Shown: one piece after another, positions 45,738 to 54,578 of the stretch
Layout: every line of letters begins with the position of its first letter
Numbering within the stretch: position 1 is the first letter of the stretch
Assembly (NCBI GenBank): GCA_025055675.1
Contig: JANWWT010000001.1
Location: 620,001 to 684,000 of the forward strand
DNA: 64,000 nt
From: Pseudanabaenaceae cyanobacterium SKYG29
GTDB lineage: Bacteria; Cyanobacteriota; Cyanobacteriia; Pseudanabaenales; Pseudanabaenaceae
Reading direction: 5' to 3'
Program-made: the position numbers and the translations under genes
The notes under the pieces: generated by a model
What the model was told of the DNA's origin: nothing
The model's input: the letters and a program-made list of their open reading frames with translations, nothing else
Databases searched by the model: none

Positions 45738-46199
45738 TTACAACCCCTCTGCTAGAGCACGTTCTGCCCGATCGAGTTCCATAAACACCCGTTCTTTGAC
45801 CTTAGGGGGCAAGGAAGCGCGGCGACTAGTGGTGTTGTTATAGTAGCTTGCCAAGGTATTCAAAGCCGTACGCAGCATAGTAAAAGACTCCAGTCCCTCA
45901 TAGGGGGGACGGCGGTAGCGGGCAGCAAATGCGTTGATTTTGTACTTGGCATCAGTTTGTGCCTCCTTAGTTTCCTGATCCAGAGCCGTGCGCAGACTGA
46001 CCAGTAATCGTTTGACATCCTCTTCGTAGTTGCCTGTCATACCACCTCCCACCAATTCCCGCATTTCTCTGGTAGTCAGGGGTTTGCCTTCATTGCGAGG
46101 CAAGTTACTCAAACTCGCCCATGCCCCCACCGTAGAGCCAAACAAGAACAGCAACAAAAATAAACCTGCCAGGACATAGTTAACCAAAGCCTTTGCCAT
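45738..46199 (-). CDS. psb27: Photosystem II assembly protein Psb27, without a lipobox
   Basis: A 153-residue protein. The mature four-helix domain matches Psb27: MTGNYEEDVKRLLVSLRTAL, INAFAARYRRPPYEGLESFT, MLRTALNTLASYYNNT and ERVFMELDRAERALAEG. Psb27 binds the CP43 lumenal loop in assembling or repairing photosystem II and keeps the Mn cluster from forming early. Cyanobacterial Psb27 is normally a lipoprotein; here the signal peptide (VLAGLFLLLFLFGSTVGAWA) has no Cys and ends in AWA before Ser, a type I signal peptidase site. It also has an extra 25-residue N-terminal segment before the first helix. Confidence 0.9.
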   Translation of the reverse strand: MAKALVNYVLAGLFLLLFLFGSTVGAWASLSNLPRNEGKPLTTREMRELVGGGMTGNYEEDVKRLLVSLRTALDQETKEAQTDAKYKINAFAARYRRPPYEGLESFTMLRTALNTLASYYNNTTSRRASLPPKVKERVFMELDRAERALAEGL

Positions 46200-46522
46200 G
46201 CAAACTCCTCCAAAGTTTTAACAATTGTAACGGCTAGTGCGCCCTCCATCCCCCCCTTGCCGAAGGATTAACTGCCCAAGCACTCAATTAGGATGTCTGC
46301 ATCCTGCCCACCCCTGGCGGACAATATGTCAGGGGATCACAACATTTTGATCCCCAAGGAAAAGTTATCAAACCCAGGCAGGGAGTAGTTTTGCTCTCCG
46401 TGGAAGGGCTAAGGCTGACGAAAAATACCTACCTCTGGTCATTGATCCCCTCCCAGTGTCTAGTCAGAATGGAATTATTCGATCGGCAAGCGATCGGATG
46501 TAGTAATTCAGGGTAAACAGCT
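46200..46522. other. Divergent intergenic region between psb27 and the DUF4912 gene
   Basis: No gene is visible in these 323 bases. The stretch contains an 8-bp inverted repeat, GGGGATCA (46332-46339) with TGATCCCC (46348-46355) around an 8-base loop, and two CGATCG sites near 46480. It must hold the promoters of both flanking genes; I cannot assign boxes with confidence. Confidence 0.5.
46332..46355. promoter_or_regulatory. 8-bp inverted repeat in the psb27/DUF4912 divergent promoter region
   Basis: GGGGATCA and TGATCCCC are perfectly complementary with an 8-base AT-rich loop. It is not followed by a T-tract, so an operator or RNA hairpin is more likely than a terminator. No factor can be named. 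Confidence 0.35.
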
Positions 46523-48025
46523 ATGGCTCAGGAACGCCCGCCCTTGGAGGAGATGACCTTGCGCCAGTTGCGGAAGATAGCGTCTGAGTATGCGATTTCC
46601 CGTTACAGTCGGATGCGGAAGTCCCAACTACTCAAGGCTATTCAAGCAGCTAAGCTTGGTGATCTCGTACGTAAACATGAACCCCAACCTATGGAAGAGA
46701 GAGAGACTGTGGAAGCAAAGAAGTTTGAATTAGGACAAGCAAGCGCAGCAGTGGTGGCAGAGGCAACGGAGCTGGCAATGGTGGACTGGAATCTGGGTGA
46801 CCTCCCCGCAGGCTACGGGGAACCCCGCATTGTCCTATTACCCCGTGACCCCCAATGGGCTTATGCCTACTGGGATATTCCTGACAGTGCCAAGGAAGCC
46901 TGTCGCCGCCAAGGGGGACAACAACTAGCTCTGCGCATCTACGATGTCACAGACATCAACCTAGACTACCAAATGCCCCATACTGTCCAGGAATATGCCT
47001 GTGATGAGATGGCGAGGGAGTGGTATTTACCCATTCCCATGAGCGATCGGAGCTATGTTGTAGAAATTGGCTATCGCACCAATGATGGGCGTTGGCTGAT
47101 GTTAGCCCGCTCGGCTTCTATTCATGTCCCCCCTGTCTATCCCACCGATTGGACAGAAGACTATTTCCTGTCAATTCCCTGGGAACAAACCCTAATTGGA
47201 CGCACCTTCTTTACCCTCATGCCCAAACAGCGGACAGGTGTACGTCCCGCCGAGGCAACAGCAATCATGGAACAAAGGCAACCCGGTTCTATTTTTGGTT
47301 CCATGCAGATGGCAGAGCAGGCTGTTAGTTCCTTTGCTGTACCTGGGTCTGTGCATATGTCTGGGGTGGGCATGGAAAAAGCGGTGCCTGGTTCCGTGCA
47401 ACTGACTGCCAGTGGTGTAGGGTTAGGTGTACCTGGCTCGATGCAATTGTCCATGTCCGGTGTGGGCTTCGAGACCCGTATCCCTGGTTCTGTACATCTA
47501 TCCATGTCTGGTGTGGGCTTCGAAACCCGCCTACCTGGTTCGGTGCAGCTCTCTATGTCAGGCGTGGGCTTGGAAACCTTTGTCCCTGGGTCTGTACAGT
47601 TAACTGCCAGTGGTCTGGGCTTCCTCTCCCTGTCTGGCGTAGGTCTCTACAGTGAATCGGGTGTGGGTTACCTCACTGCCTCTGGTCTAGGGCTGCTGAC
47701 CCTCTCCGGTATCGGTCTATTCTCTGCAGCTGTGCCCCAACGTCCCCGCCAGTTCTGGTTAGTAGCGGATGCGGAACTGATTGTCTACGGCGCGACGGAA
47801 CCTGACGCCACCGTCACGATCGGTGGGCAGCGTATCGAACTGAACCCCGATGGCACTTTCCGTCACCACATGTCTTTCCAAGACGGTGTAATTGACTATC
47901 CAATTTTGGCGGTGGCAGCAGACGGTGTGCAGACCCGATCGATTCATATGCGGTTTGAGCGTCAGACGTTGGAACGCCGTACTAACACTAAGGAAGAGGC
48001 AATTCCAGAGTGGATTCGGGAATAG
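46523..48025 (+). CDS. Rho_N plus DUF4912 protein with a Pro-Gly-Ser-Val / Ser-Gly-Val-Gly repeat region
   Basis: A 500-residue protein. Residues 8-42 are a Rho_N-type helical module (MTLRQLRKIASEYAISRYSR). Residues about 90-235 are DUF4912 (IVLLPRDPQWAYAYWDIPD, SYVVEIGYRTNDGRWLMLAR). Residues about 247-400 are a degenerate repeat of roughly 17-20 residues, PGSVQLSMSGVGFETR and variants, which thins out to SGVGL-type units. The C-terminal 95 residues are beta-rich, with GATEPDATVTIGGQRIELNP, a bacterial Ig-like fold. Function unknown; Rho_N suggests nucleic-acid or protein binding in the cytoplasm. No signal peptide. An inverted 24-bp repeat array follows the stop by 8 bases. Confidence 0.85.
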   Translation: MAQERPPLEEMTLRQLRKIASEYAISRYSRMRKSQLLKAIQAAKLGDLVRKHEPQPMEERETVEAKKFELGQASAAVVAEATELAMVDWNLGDLPAGYGEPRIVLLPRDPQWAYAYWDIPDSAKEACRRQGGQQLALRIYDVTDINLDYQMPHTVQEYACDEMAREWYLPIPMSDRSYVVEIGYRTNDGRWLMLARSASIHVPPVYPTDWTEDYFLSIPWEQTLIGRTFFTLMPKQRTGVRPAEATAIMEQRQPGSIFGSMQMAEQAVSSFAVPGSVHMSGVGMEKAVPGSVQLTASGVGLGVPGSMQLSMSGVGFETRIPGSVHLSMSGVGFETRLPGSVQLSMSGVGLETFVPGSVQLTASGLGFLSLSGVGLYSESGVGYLTASGLGLLTLSGIGLFSAAVPQRPRQFWLVADAELIVYGATEPDATVTIGGQRIELNPDGTFRHHMSFQDGVIDYPILAVAADGVQTRSIHMRFERQTLERRTNTKEEAIPEWIRE

Positions 48026-48033
48026 TACTGAGC

Positions 48034-48104
48034 CGCTCGGTGAGACTCGCGAACCGCCGCTCGGTGAGACTCGCGAACCGCCGCTCGGTGAGACTCGCGA
48101 ACCT
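48034..48104 (-). repeat. Triple tandem array of the 24-bp dispersed repeat, intergenic
   Basis: Three copies beginning CGCTCGGTGAGACTCGCGAA at 48034, 48058 and 48082, the last lacking its final base. This is the inverted orientation of the 42938-43009 array. It stands 8 bases after the DUF4912 stop codon and ahead of a terminator. Confidence 0.97.
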
Positions 48105-48128
48105 CTGTTACAATAAGTCAATACTTTC

Positions 48129-48155
48129 CGCCCCCACGGGCGTTTTTTATTTTTA
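48129..48155 (+). terminator. Rho-independent terminator after the DUF4912 gene
   Basis: CGCCC (48129-48133), loop CCAC, GGGCG (48138-48142), then TTTTTTATTTTT. A GC stem followed directly by a T-tract, 104 bases after the DUF4912 stop, downstream of the repeat array. Confidence 0.8.
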
Positions 48156-48206
48156 AGCCAGAGGGTTATGTAAAATAGACAAGCGACTGAGTTAACAAGT
48201 CTAGTA

Positions 48207-49068
48207 ATGGCTAAGTCAACAGAATGGCACGATCGAATCATACTGGGAGACTGCCAAGATATTCTTAAACAAATGCCTAGCGACTGCGTCAATTTACGTC
48301 AATTTAATAGTAACTTCTCCCCCCTATGCCGATAGTCGTCGCTCTACCTACGGCGGTATAGACCCCGATAACTATGTTGAGTGGTTTTTGCCGATTGCCG
48401 CTGAACTAAAGCGGGTTTTGGTAGAAGATGGCACTTTTATTCTAAACATCAAAGAAAAGGTAGTGGAAGGGGAAAGACATACTTACGTTTTGGAGCTAAT
48501 TTTAGCCTTAAAACGACAAGGGTGGTTATGGACTGAAGAGTTTATTTGGCATAAAAAGAATTGTGCTCCTGGGAAATGGCCCAATCGGTTTCGGGATGCC
48601 TGGGAAAGATGCCTGCAATTTAACAAACAGAAAAAGTTTAAGATGAATCAGGAGGCTGTAATGGTTCCTACAGGAGAATGGGCAAAAAGTAGGCTTAGGC
48701 ATTTGGGGAGTAATGACAGAATAAGATTTAACTCCCAAGTAGGTAGCGGTTTTGGTAAAAATATTGCTAATTGGTTGGGTAGAGAGATGGCTTATCCTAC
48801 TAACGTTTTACATCTAGCTACAGAGTGCGGTAACAAACAACACAGTGCTACTTTTCCCAAAGCATTACCTACATGGTTCATCAAGCTATTTTCTGATGAG
48901 GGGGATTTAGTTTTAGACCCGTTCGTTGGCTCCGGTACGACTTGTGTATGTGCTGCAGAAATGAATCGACATTACATTGGTATTGAAATTAAGGAAGAAT
49001 ACTACAAAATTGCACTGGCTAATCTTAGTTGTTTAACAAGTAACTTTATACAGACTTCTTTAGTATGA
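48207..49068 (+). pseudogene. DNA (probably cytosine-N4) methyltransferase, frameshifted by a 10-bp tandem duplication
   Basis: From ATG 48207 the frame reads MAKSTEWHDRIILGDCQDIL and KQMPSDCVNL, then goes out of frame and stops. CGTCAATTTA occurs twice in a row (48287-48296, 48297-48306). Removing one copy restores NLIVTSPPYADSRRSTYGG and a continuous frame of about 283 residues to the stop at 49068. The restored protein has motif IV TSPPY, typical of N4-cytosine enzymes, and near its end motif I LDPFVGSGTTCVCAAEMNRH (beta-class order). A residual open frame from 48388 lacks the catalytic motif. No cognate endonuclease is recognisable beside it. It may be newly inactivated or reversibly switched. 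Confidence 0.9.
48287..48306 (+). repeat. 10-bp perfect tandem duplication in the methyltransferase gene
   Basis: Two adjacent copies of CGTCAATTTA. A 10-base gain shifts the frame by one, just upstream of the catalytic TSPPY. Confidence 0.98.
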
Positions 49069-49424
49069 CCTGTGTTAATTACGTACCTAGCAAAAAATGT
49101 AGTTAAACCTTTCTATGAAAAAAGAATTCATAGTTTGTCTTCCCTTACTCTGATTTCACTAGCGCGCAAATCAATAAACGTAATCACCTCAGCAGTGTGA
49201 ACCTGTCCATGAATTAAGGATTCTGCCCGACAACACTGCAAAAACTTACACCAGGAAAATATGTCCTTCCCTTGGTGCAAAAAGACAAACTAACCCCATG
49301 CTAGAGCGGAATTTAGAGTCAGCGAACGCTAGAGAAATTTAGTTAAGCAGATTTCAGTTTTCCTCTTTTAACCAATGTTTTTTCTCAGTATCTTTTTCCC
49401 TTTGAGCATGGCTAGACCCTATCT
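49069..49424. other. Gene-free stretch after the broken methyltransferase
   Basis: These 356 bases hold no intact gene. On the minus strand an open stretch ending at 49128 reads GQVHTAEVITFIDLRASEIR and stops after REDKL; upstream it is interrupted and has no good start codon. It looks like the tail of a lost gene, possibly the methyltransferase's former partner, but I cannot identify it. Confidence 0.4.
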
Positions 49425-50126
49425 CTACAAACCATTGCCGAAGGCAGCACGATCGACTAGCCACACCACATTGCCTTTAATCAAACGTGCTGGATATTGA
49501 TTGCTATCACCTACTTTGGCATGAACAGCTTGGAATGCCTTATTTTTGTTAGCACCACTGACTAAAAAGACAATTTGTCTAGCACTGTTGATCACAGGAA
49601 AAGTGAGAGTAAGACGGGGTTGGTTGTCTTTTTTGCCAACAGTTACCCATCGATCCTGTACCTGCAAAGCCTCAGTATGGGGAAACAAAGACGCAGTATG
49701 ACCGTCATCTCCCATACCTAAGATCACAAAATCAAAGACTGGTAAAGCAGGGGGAGTAAGACCAAAGAAAGATTCTAGCTGACTTTGATACTCGCTGGCT
49801 GCCTCTTCTGGATTGGCAAAATGCGTGGGCATAGGATGAATATTCTCAGCCGGGAAACCTACCCGATCGAGCCAGGCTTCCCTCACCATACGTTCATTGC
49901 TCTGGGGATCATCAGGGGGAACATAGCGTTCATCACCCCAAAATATATGCAAGCGTGACGTATCCAGGTCTGCCTTTGCCAGAGATTCATACAGTGGTTT
50001 AGGAGTACTTCCTCCCGCCACCACGAGGGTAAATCTATCTTTGCCTTTCTGTTCGATGGCGCTGAGGAGCAACGATCGTGCCCGTGCCACTATCTCAGAT
50101 ACATCTGCAAGAACCTCTATAGTCAT
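49425..50126 (-). CDS. pgl: 6-phosphogluconolactonase
   Basis: A 233-residue protein of the DevB/Pgl type. LVVAGGSTPKPLYESLA, HIFWGDERYVPPDDPQSNER and VILGMGDDGHTASLFPHT are the family's conserved blocks. It hydrolyses 6-phosphogluconolactone in the oxidative pentose phosphate pathway, which supplies NADPH to cyanobacteria in the dark. The start is ATG 50126; a GTG six bases upstream is less likely. The 200 bases upstream, before the phosphatase gene end, are AT-rich and show no gene. Confidence 0.94.
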   Translation of the reverse strand: MTIEVLADVSEIVARARSLLLSAIEQKGKDRFTLVVAGGSTPKPLYESLAKADLDTSRLHIFWGDERYVPPDDPQSNERMVREAWLDRVGFPAENIHPMPTHFANPEEAASEYQSQLESFFGLTPPALPVFDFVILGMGDDGHTASLFPHTEALQVQDRWVTVGKKDNQPRLTLTFPVINSARQIVFLVSGANKNKAFQAVHAKVGDSNQYPARLIKGNVVWLVDRAAFGNGL

Positions 50127-50351
50127 ACACACTAGACATCAACGACCGGTTATTATGACACAGAATTAAAGCGATGTACACTTTCATCACAAACACCGAC
50201 TTAACATTTCAAGCTATTGTACTTGTCACTTACCAGTATTTTATAGCTTAAGTTTTAGGCAGTAATTTTCTGAAATTGATAAACCTGATGTGTACATTTT
50301 TCTCTAGTTGTACTCAATAGCTCCATCAACTGGCTGCTTTGTTTGCCATCT

Positions 50352-53300
50352 TTAACCATAGTCGCACTTTTGTTTGAATACAATGATGGTAATATCATCT
50401 AAAATTTTGCTATTGCCTATATGAGCTTGAATATCAGCTACAATTCTATCCAAAATTTGCTGACTAGTTTTGCGTCTATGCTTGAGAGCAACCTCACATA
50501 ACCGATCGAGACCATAGAGTTCCCCTGTGGGACTGGCTGCTTCTGTTACTCCATCAGTGAACATAATAACTGCTTCTCCTGCTAATAACTCAGTGGAGTA
50601 ATATTGCAAATAGGGAGAAACATCTGTTTCCAAACCGATCGGGAAGCCTAGGTCAAAGGTATCAACTCTTTCTACACTGCCGTTGTTACGTAAGATAAGC
50701 ACATCCTCGTGTTGCCCTATGATTTCTAGTCTGCCTTCTTGCCACGATACCATAGTAAAAGTTAAAGCCTTGTCAGAATTGATGCGGTCTAAATTTTTGA
50801 GTAGAACAGCGTTCAGGACCGCAATTAGTTGATGGGGGGGCAATCGCAATTCCACCAGGGTAGTCACAATTGCCTGCACCATGAGCATAATTACACCACT
50901 GTCTAGCCCATGCCCCGTAATGTCCCCAATGCTGATATAAACAGTCCGATCGAGGCAAAAGACATCATAGTAATCGCCCCCCACTTCCTCCGCAGGTTGC
51001 ATAAAAGCTACAACATCCACACCCAACAACTTGTGAAGGTCAGTTAGACGAGGTAAAAGCATTTTTTGTAACTGCCGAGCTACGTTCAGCTCCGCGCTCA
51101 TGCGTAAATTTTCTGCTACTAATTGTTGGTTAAGCTTGGCGATTTCGGCGTTAGCTGCCTCTAATTTCTGATACTGTTCCCGCAGTTTATCCTCTATTTC
51201 CACTAAAGCAGTAATATCGCGAAAATACCAAATTTGACCGTAATACTTTTTATTGTTCCCACTAATCGACTGTGCTCGCACATCAAATACTCGATTATCC
51301 GGCAGGGGAAGCTCATCACAATATTCTCCCCTCTCCACATCATAGGCACGCTCGATCGCTTCCCGCAATCCATAGGTTAACTGTGAGCCATTCAACACCT
51401 CATGGATGATTTTACCCTCTAGCTGCTCAGGAGTTAAATTCCACATGTGACAGAATCGCTGGTTAAAAGAAACTATTTTCCCTTGCTCATCCACTGCCAA
51501 AATACCATCTATAGAAGTTTCCTGCTGCGCCCGCAGTAGAGAATTAGCTCGATTAATTGCTTTATTTAATCTCTTAATATCAGAAATATCAAGAATATTA
51601 TATAACAAACAGTGTTCCCCTGCAATCTCCACTATCTCTACAAAAATCTTGCAATTGATTTCCCTACCTTCCCGATCATATATATTTACCTCAATACTCC
51701 TCAGGTAATCATTATCCTCCTGCTCCATCAAGATATGACTAATATCGTAACCAAAGAACCAACCACCGAACTCATCAATATTCTTACCAATTAACTCCTC
51801 CGCTCTGTAGCCCAATAAATTCTCACAACTAGGATTGACATCCAATATGTTTCCATTTGCACAATGGACAATAATAATGGCAGTAGGACAAGCACGGAAA
51901 ATTTTACGGAACTTCTCATGATTACGCTCATTGATTTCCAAGAGTTGATTAAAGGTGTTAGCTAGGTAGGCAATTTCATCATTACCAACCACAGATAACT
52001 TGTGTAGGCTTTCCCTCTCTTTTTGCTGCTTCAGGCTATCCACCATACGCAGTAATCTCAAGGTAACTACTCGCTGGAGAACTAATAGGTTCGCTCCCAA
52101 AGTAATCAAGCCGAAGCTTAAAAAGCCCACTAACAAAGTTCTATCAATTACTGCTTGACCTGTTGCTAGTATCTCTCGCTGCTTTACGATCTTGACTAGA
52201 GCTATAGGTTGTTGTTCCATGTCTTTAAGTAAAGTGTAGCCATAGGTAAATTGATAACTTTGGGGGACTATGACATCCTCATCTCTTGTCAGTAATTTGT
52301 TCAGTACCTCATCTAGGGACTTAATTTTTTTGGCATCAGTAATATGTTGTAAACGTATGTCTAGGTTTTTGCGCTGACCGATACGGTTAATAAACTGTTG
52401 ATCAATTCTCCTGGCTACCACAAAAAAGCCCCTTGGTGTGCCACTTAAATCAGAACGTATAACAGGGTAAGTGGCTATCAGAAAAATCTCATTATTGAGA
52501 CTCAGTAGACCAAAATTACTTCTTTTGGGGTTAGGCTGGGTAAAAGTCAACAAGTGGGGCTTTGCCACCAAGTAGTTCTGGATTTTCTGCTGGAGAGAGT
52601 TATCTACAGCTACACCACCCACAAATTGTCTGTTTAGCCGCAGATACATCACTAGGTCAACATCCAGGCTAGTGAGGGTATCATGCACTAGGTTTGACCT
52701 GCTAAACGCTCGATTTCTATCTTGTACAAATTGATAAGCGTCGTCCCACGCTGCCCAGTCTCCGTAACGGGTGGCAATGTAGTTACTTTCCTCCTTTATA
52801 GTCTTTCTTAGTCGACTCAGTTCTGTCCTTAACTCCCGTTTTTCTAGTTGGGAATAATTGGTGTAGAGAACATTTCTAGCATAGAGGTAAAAGACAACTA
52901 AAAAAGTAATAATGGTGGCACTACTAATCAGGGCAGTTTTGCAGAATAGAGATTGCCCAGTAGGATATTTTTCCACTGATGCCAGGACATTGAAGATGGA
53001 ACCAAAGTAATGTTCCCAAACCTTTATAAGAAGGACATAAGTCATTACTACCAGCAAGGTAAATAGAATTACTCTGGTTGTAGCCCACAGCACCTTGCTG
53101 TAAAGGTAATCAGCTACAAATACGACTATTTCCTGTTGAGAATCATACTGGGAGGAAAAGACAGACCTGAAATAGCCAAATTGATTACCACGGGTAAGAT
53201 TAACTCTCCCCACTCCATCAAAGAGGGGCAGAACTTCCTGCCGTACCGTATAGTAGTTAGACCGATCGGCAGTACAGCTATGCATAATAAGCACAACCCG

Positions 53301-54209
53301 ATCGTTAATCCTGCGCAACCCCTGGACACAATCAACTCCCACATCCCTTGCGAAGCGTTGGAGCAAGTTCACTCTATGTCTGTATTCTTTCTCTGATACA
53401 CCCTCAGGTTTGCTAGTTCTAATGAGATAGTCATCCCCAACAATCTCTGGTATAGCTCGGGCTGCCATAAACAGGGATTCTTCTAACTGTCTCTGTTCTT
53501 CTACATAGATATTAGTAAAGATGGCGAGAAACACTCCTCCTGCTACTAGGGTGGTTGTTACTAGCTGTTGGGACTTTATCCTGATGTTAATACTAAGCAG
53601 GGTATAGACTACTAGGCTAATAACTGTGATCAAAATACTGGTTACTAAGATTTGCCGTAGCCGTCGCTGATAGTCCTTAATTTGAATATCGGCACCCAAG
53701 ACAAAACGCTTCCCCGCCTTGTTTTTGTAGACCTCTAAGTAGCTGAGAAAATCCCCAAATTCATCACTAGCTGCTTCTAAAACTGAGTTTTGATTAGCTG
53801 TGCCTCGGAGCATGGCAACTATTCTGGGGGGGGCTGAACGAAATTCTGCCCAAAATCCTTGACCCCCTACTCTTTGATCAAGGGGTAATGAATCTACTAC
53901 CTCTACTACTTGACCCTCTTGATTGAGGGTATAGGCGTAAATGTAGACGATCTCCCCGATCCCTTGGCGGTAGTTATCCAGGCGGTTGACAATTGTTGCA
54001 TACTCTGCAGGAGTGACGGAGGTAGCATCAGTAATTTTGTCTAAGTAGGACTGACCTAAGATATAGGGCAGGGTTTTAGTGGCTTGGATTAATTTATTAC
54101 TAATGCGCGCTTTGTAGCTGGCAGCCATACGCCAGTAGAAAATACTTGTACCGCCTATCCCGATTGCCAGCAGGGACAGCAAGGCAGTAGTAAATTGGCG
54201 AGGTGACAT
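50352..54209 (-). CDS. Large membrane sensor with CHASE4, HAMP, two PAS and a SpoIIE/PP2C phosphatase domain
   Basis: A 1285-residue protein. The N-terminal half has two related extracytoplasmic modules, each after a TM helix: KLIQATKTLPYILGQSYLDK (about 40) and SLFMAARAIPEIVGDDYLIR (about 245). TM helices follow near 375 and 430, then a CHASE4 domain (RYGDWAAWDDAYQF, about 480), a TM helix (about 690), HAMP (about 715-765), two PAS domains (FRACPTAIIIVHCANGNILD; EQGKIVSFNQRFCHMWNLTP), a coiled coil and the PP2C domain (EEVGGDYYDVF, about 1066; ISIGDITGHGLDSG). SpoIIE-type phosphatases dephosphorylate anti-sigma-antagonist (STAS) proteins; no STAS or RsbW gene is adjacent. It starts immediately after the pterin dehydratase stop. 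Confidence 0.9.
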   Translation of the reverse strand: MSPRQFTTALLSLLAIGIGGTSIFYWRMAASYKARISNKLIQATKTLPYILGQSYLDKITDATSVTPAEYATIVNRLDNYRQGIGEIVYIYAYTLNQEGQVVEVVDSLPLDQRVGGQGFWAEFRSAPPRIVAMLRGTANQNSVLEAASDEFGDFLSYLEVYKNKAGKRFVLGADIQIKDYQRRLRQILVTSILITVISLVVYTLLSINIRIKSQQLVTTTLVAGGVFLAIFTNIYVEEQRQLEESLFMAARAIPEIVGDDYLIRTSKPEGVSEKEYRHRVNLLQRFARDVGVDCVQGLRRINDRVVLIMHSCTADRSNYYTVRQEVLPLFDGVGRVNLTRGNQFGYFRSVFSSQYDSQQEIVVFVADYLYSKVLWATTRVILFTLLVVMTYVLLIKVWEHYFGSIFNVLASVEKYPTGQSLFCKTALISSATIITFLVVFYLYARNVLYTNYSQLEKRELRTELSRLRKTIKEESNYIATRYGDWAAWDDAYQFVQDRNRAFSRSNLVHDTLTSLDVDLVMYLRLNRQFVGGVAVDNSLQQKIQNYLVAKPHLLTFTQPNPKRSNFGLLSLNNEIFLIATYPVIRSDLSGTPRGFFVVARRIDQQFINRIGQRKNLDIRLQHITDAKKIKSLDEVLNKLLTRDEDVIVPQSYQFTYGYTLLKDMEQQPIALVKIVKQREILATGQAVIDRTLLVGFLSFGLITLGANLLVLQRVVTLRLLRMVDSLKQQKERESLHKLSVVGNDEIAYLANTFNQLLEINERNHEKFRKIFRACPTAIIIVHCANGNILDVNPSCENLLGYRAEELIGKNIDEFGGWFFGYDISHILMEQEDNDYLRSIEVNIYDREGREINCKIFVEIVEIAGEHCLLYNILDISDIKRLNKAINRANSLLRAQQETSIDGILAVDEQGKIVSFNQRFCHMWNLTPEQLEGKIIHEVLNGSQLTYGLREAIERAYDVERGEYCDELPLPDNRVFDVRAQSISGNNKKYYGQIWYFRDITALVEIEDKLREQYQKLEAANAEIAKLNQQLVAENLRMSAELNVARQLQKMLLPRLTDLHKLLGVDVVAFMQPAEEVGGDYYDVFCLDRTVYISIGDITGHGLDSGVIMLMVQAIVTTLVELRLPPHQLIAVLNAVLLKNLDRINSDKALTFTMVSWQEGRLEIIGQHEDVLILRNNGSVERVDTFDLGFPIGLETDVSPYLQYYSTELLAGEAVIMFTDGVTEAASPTGELYGLDRLCEVALKHRRKTSQQILDRIVADIQAHIGNSKILDDITIIVFKQKCDYG

Positions 54210-54488
54210 CTATTGGTCAATTTGGCGGGCTAATTCCACATCCTTGTTAGTGATGCCCCCTGCATCGTGGGTAGTGAGATTAATGGTGACGCGGTTGTAA
54301 ACGTTGTACCAATCGGGATGATGGTCCATTTTTTCCGCAATCAGGGCCACCTTGGTCATAAAGGCAAAGGCGGCAACAAAACTGGGAAACTGATAGACCT
54401 TGTGCAGCTTGCCCTCGACTAACTGCCAGCCTGTTAGAGTCGTAAGTGCCTCTTGAATTTCCGCTTCTGTCAGCTTTTGCGTACTCAT
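54210..54488 (-). CDS. Pterin-4a-carbinolamine dehydratase
   Basis: A 92-residue protein of normal length. The active-site signature is [20 protein letters not shown] with the conserved H-H and the later THDAGG. The family dehydrates 4a-hydroxytetrahydropterin; in cyanobacteria its physiological role is uncertain, and it may serve pterin turnover. It lies on the same strand immediately before the sensor phosphatase gene, with no spacer, so the two are probably one operon. Confidence 0.93.
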   Translation of the reverse strand: MSTQKLTEAEIQEALTTLTGWQLVEGKLHKVYQFPSFVAAFAFMTKVALIAEKMDHHPDWYNVYNRVTINLTTHDAGGITNKDVELARQIDQ

Positions 54489-54578
54489 GGCTCTGCCCCG
54501 CTTTCTTTTCCCTCTACATTGTACCCAACTACTAAGCTTTTCCGTTAAGATTTGAATGGTTCTGTAGCAGATTTTGCT

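Noticed and set aside
48388-49068. Shorter open frame as an independent gene
   Set aside because: It is the downstream part of the frameshifted methyltransferase, lacks the catalytic TSPPY and starts at TTG inside a conserved helix.
49128-49290. Minus-strand open stretch ending FIDLRASEIRVREDKL
   Set aside because: No start codon or ribosome-binding site and interrupted upstream; at most a remnant.
50140-50351. Short open frames between pgl and the sensor phosphatase
   Set aside because: All under 30 codons, AT-rich and without family similarity.
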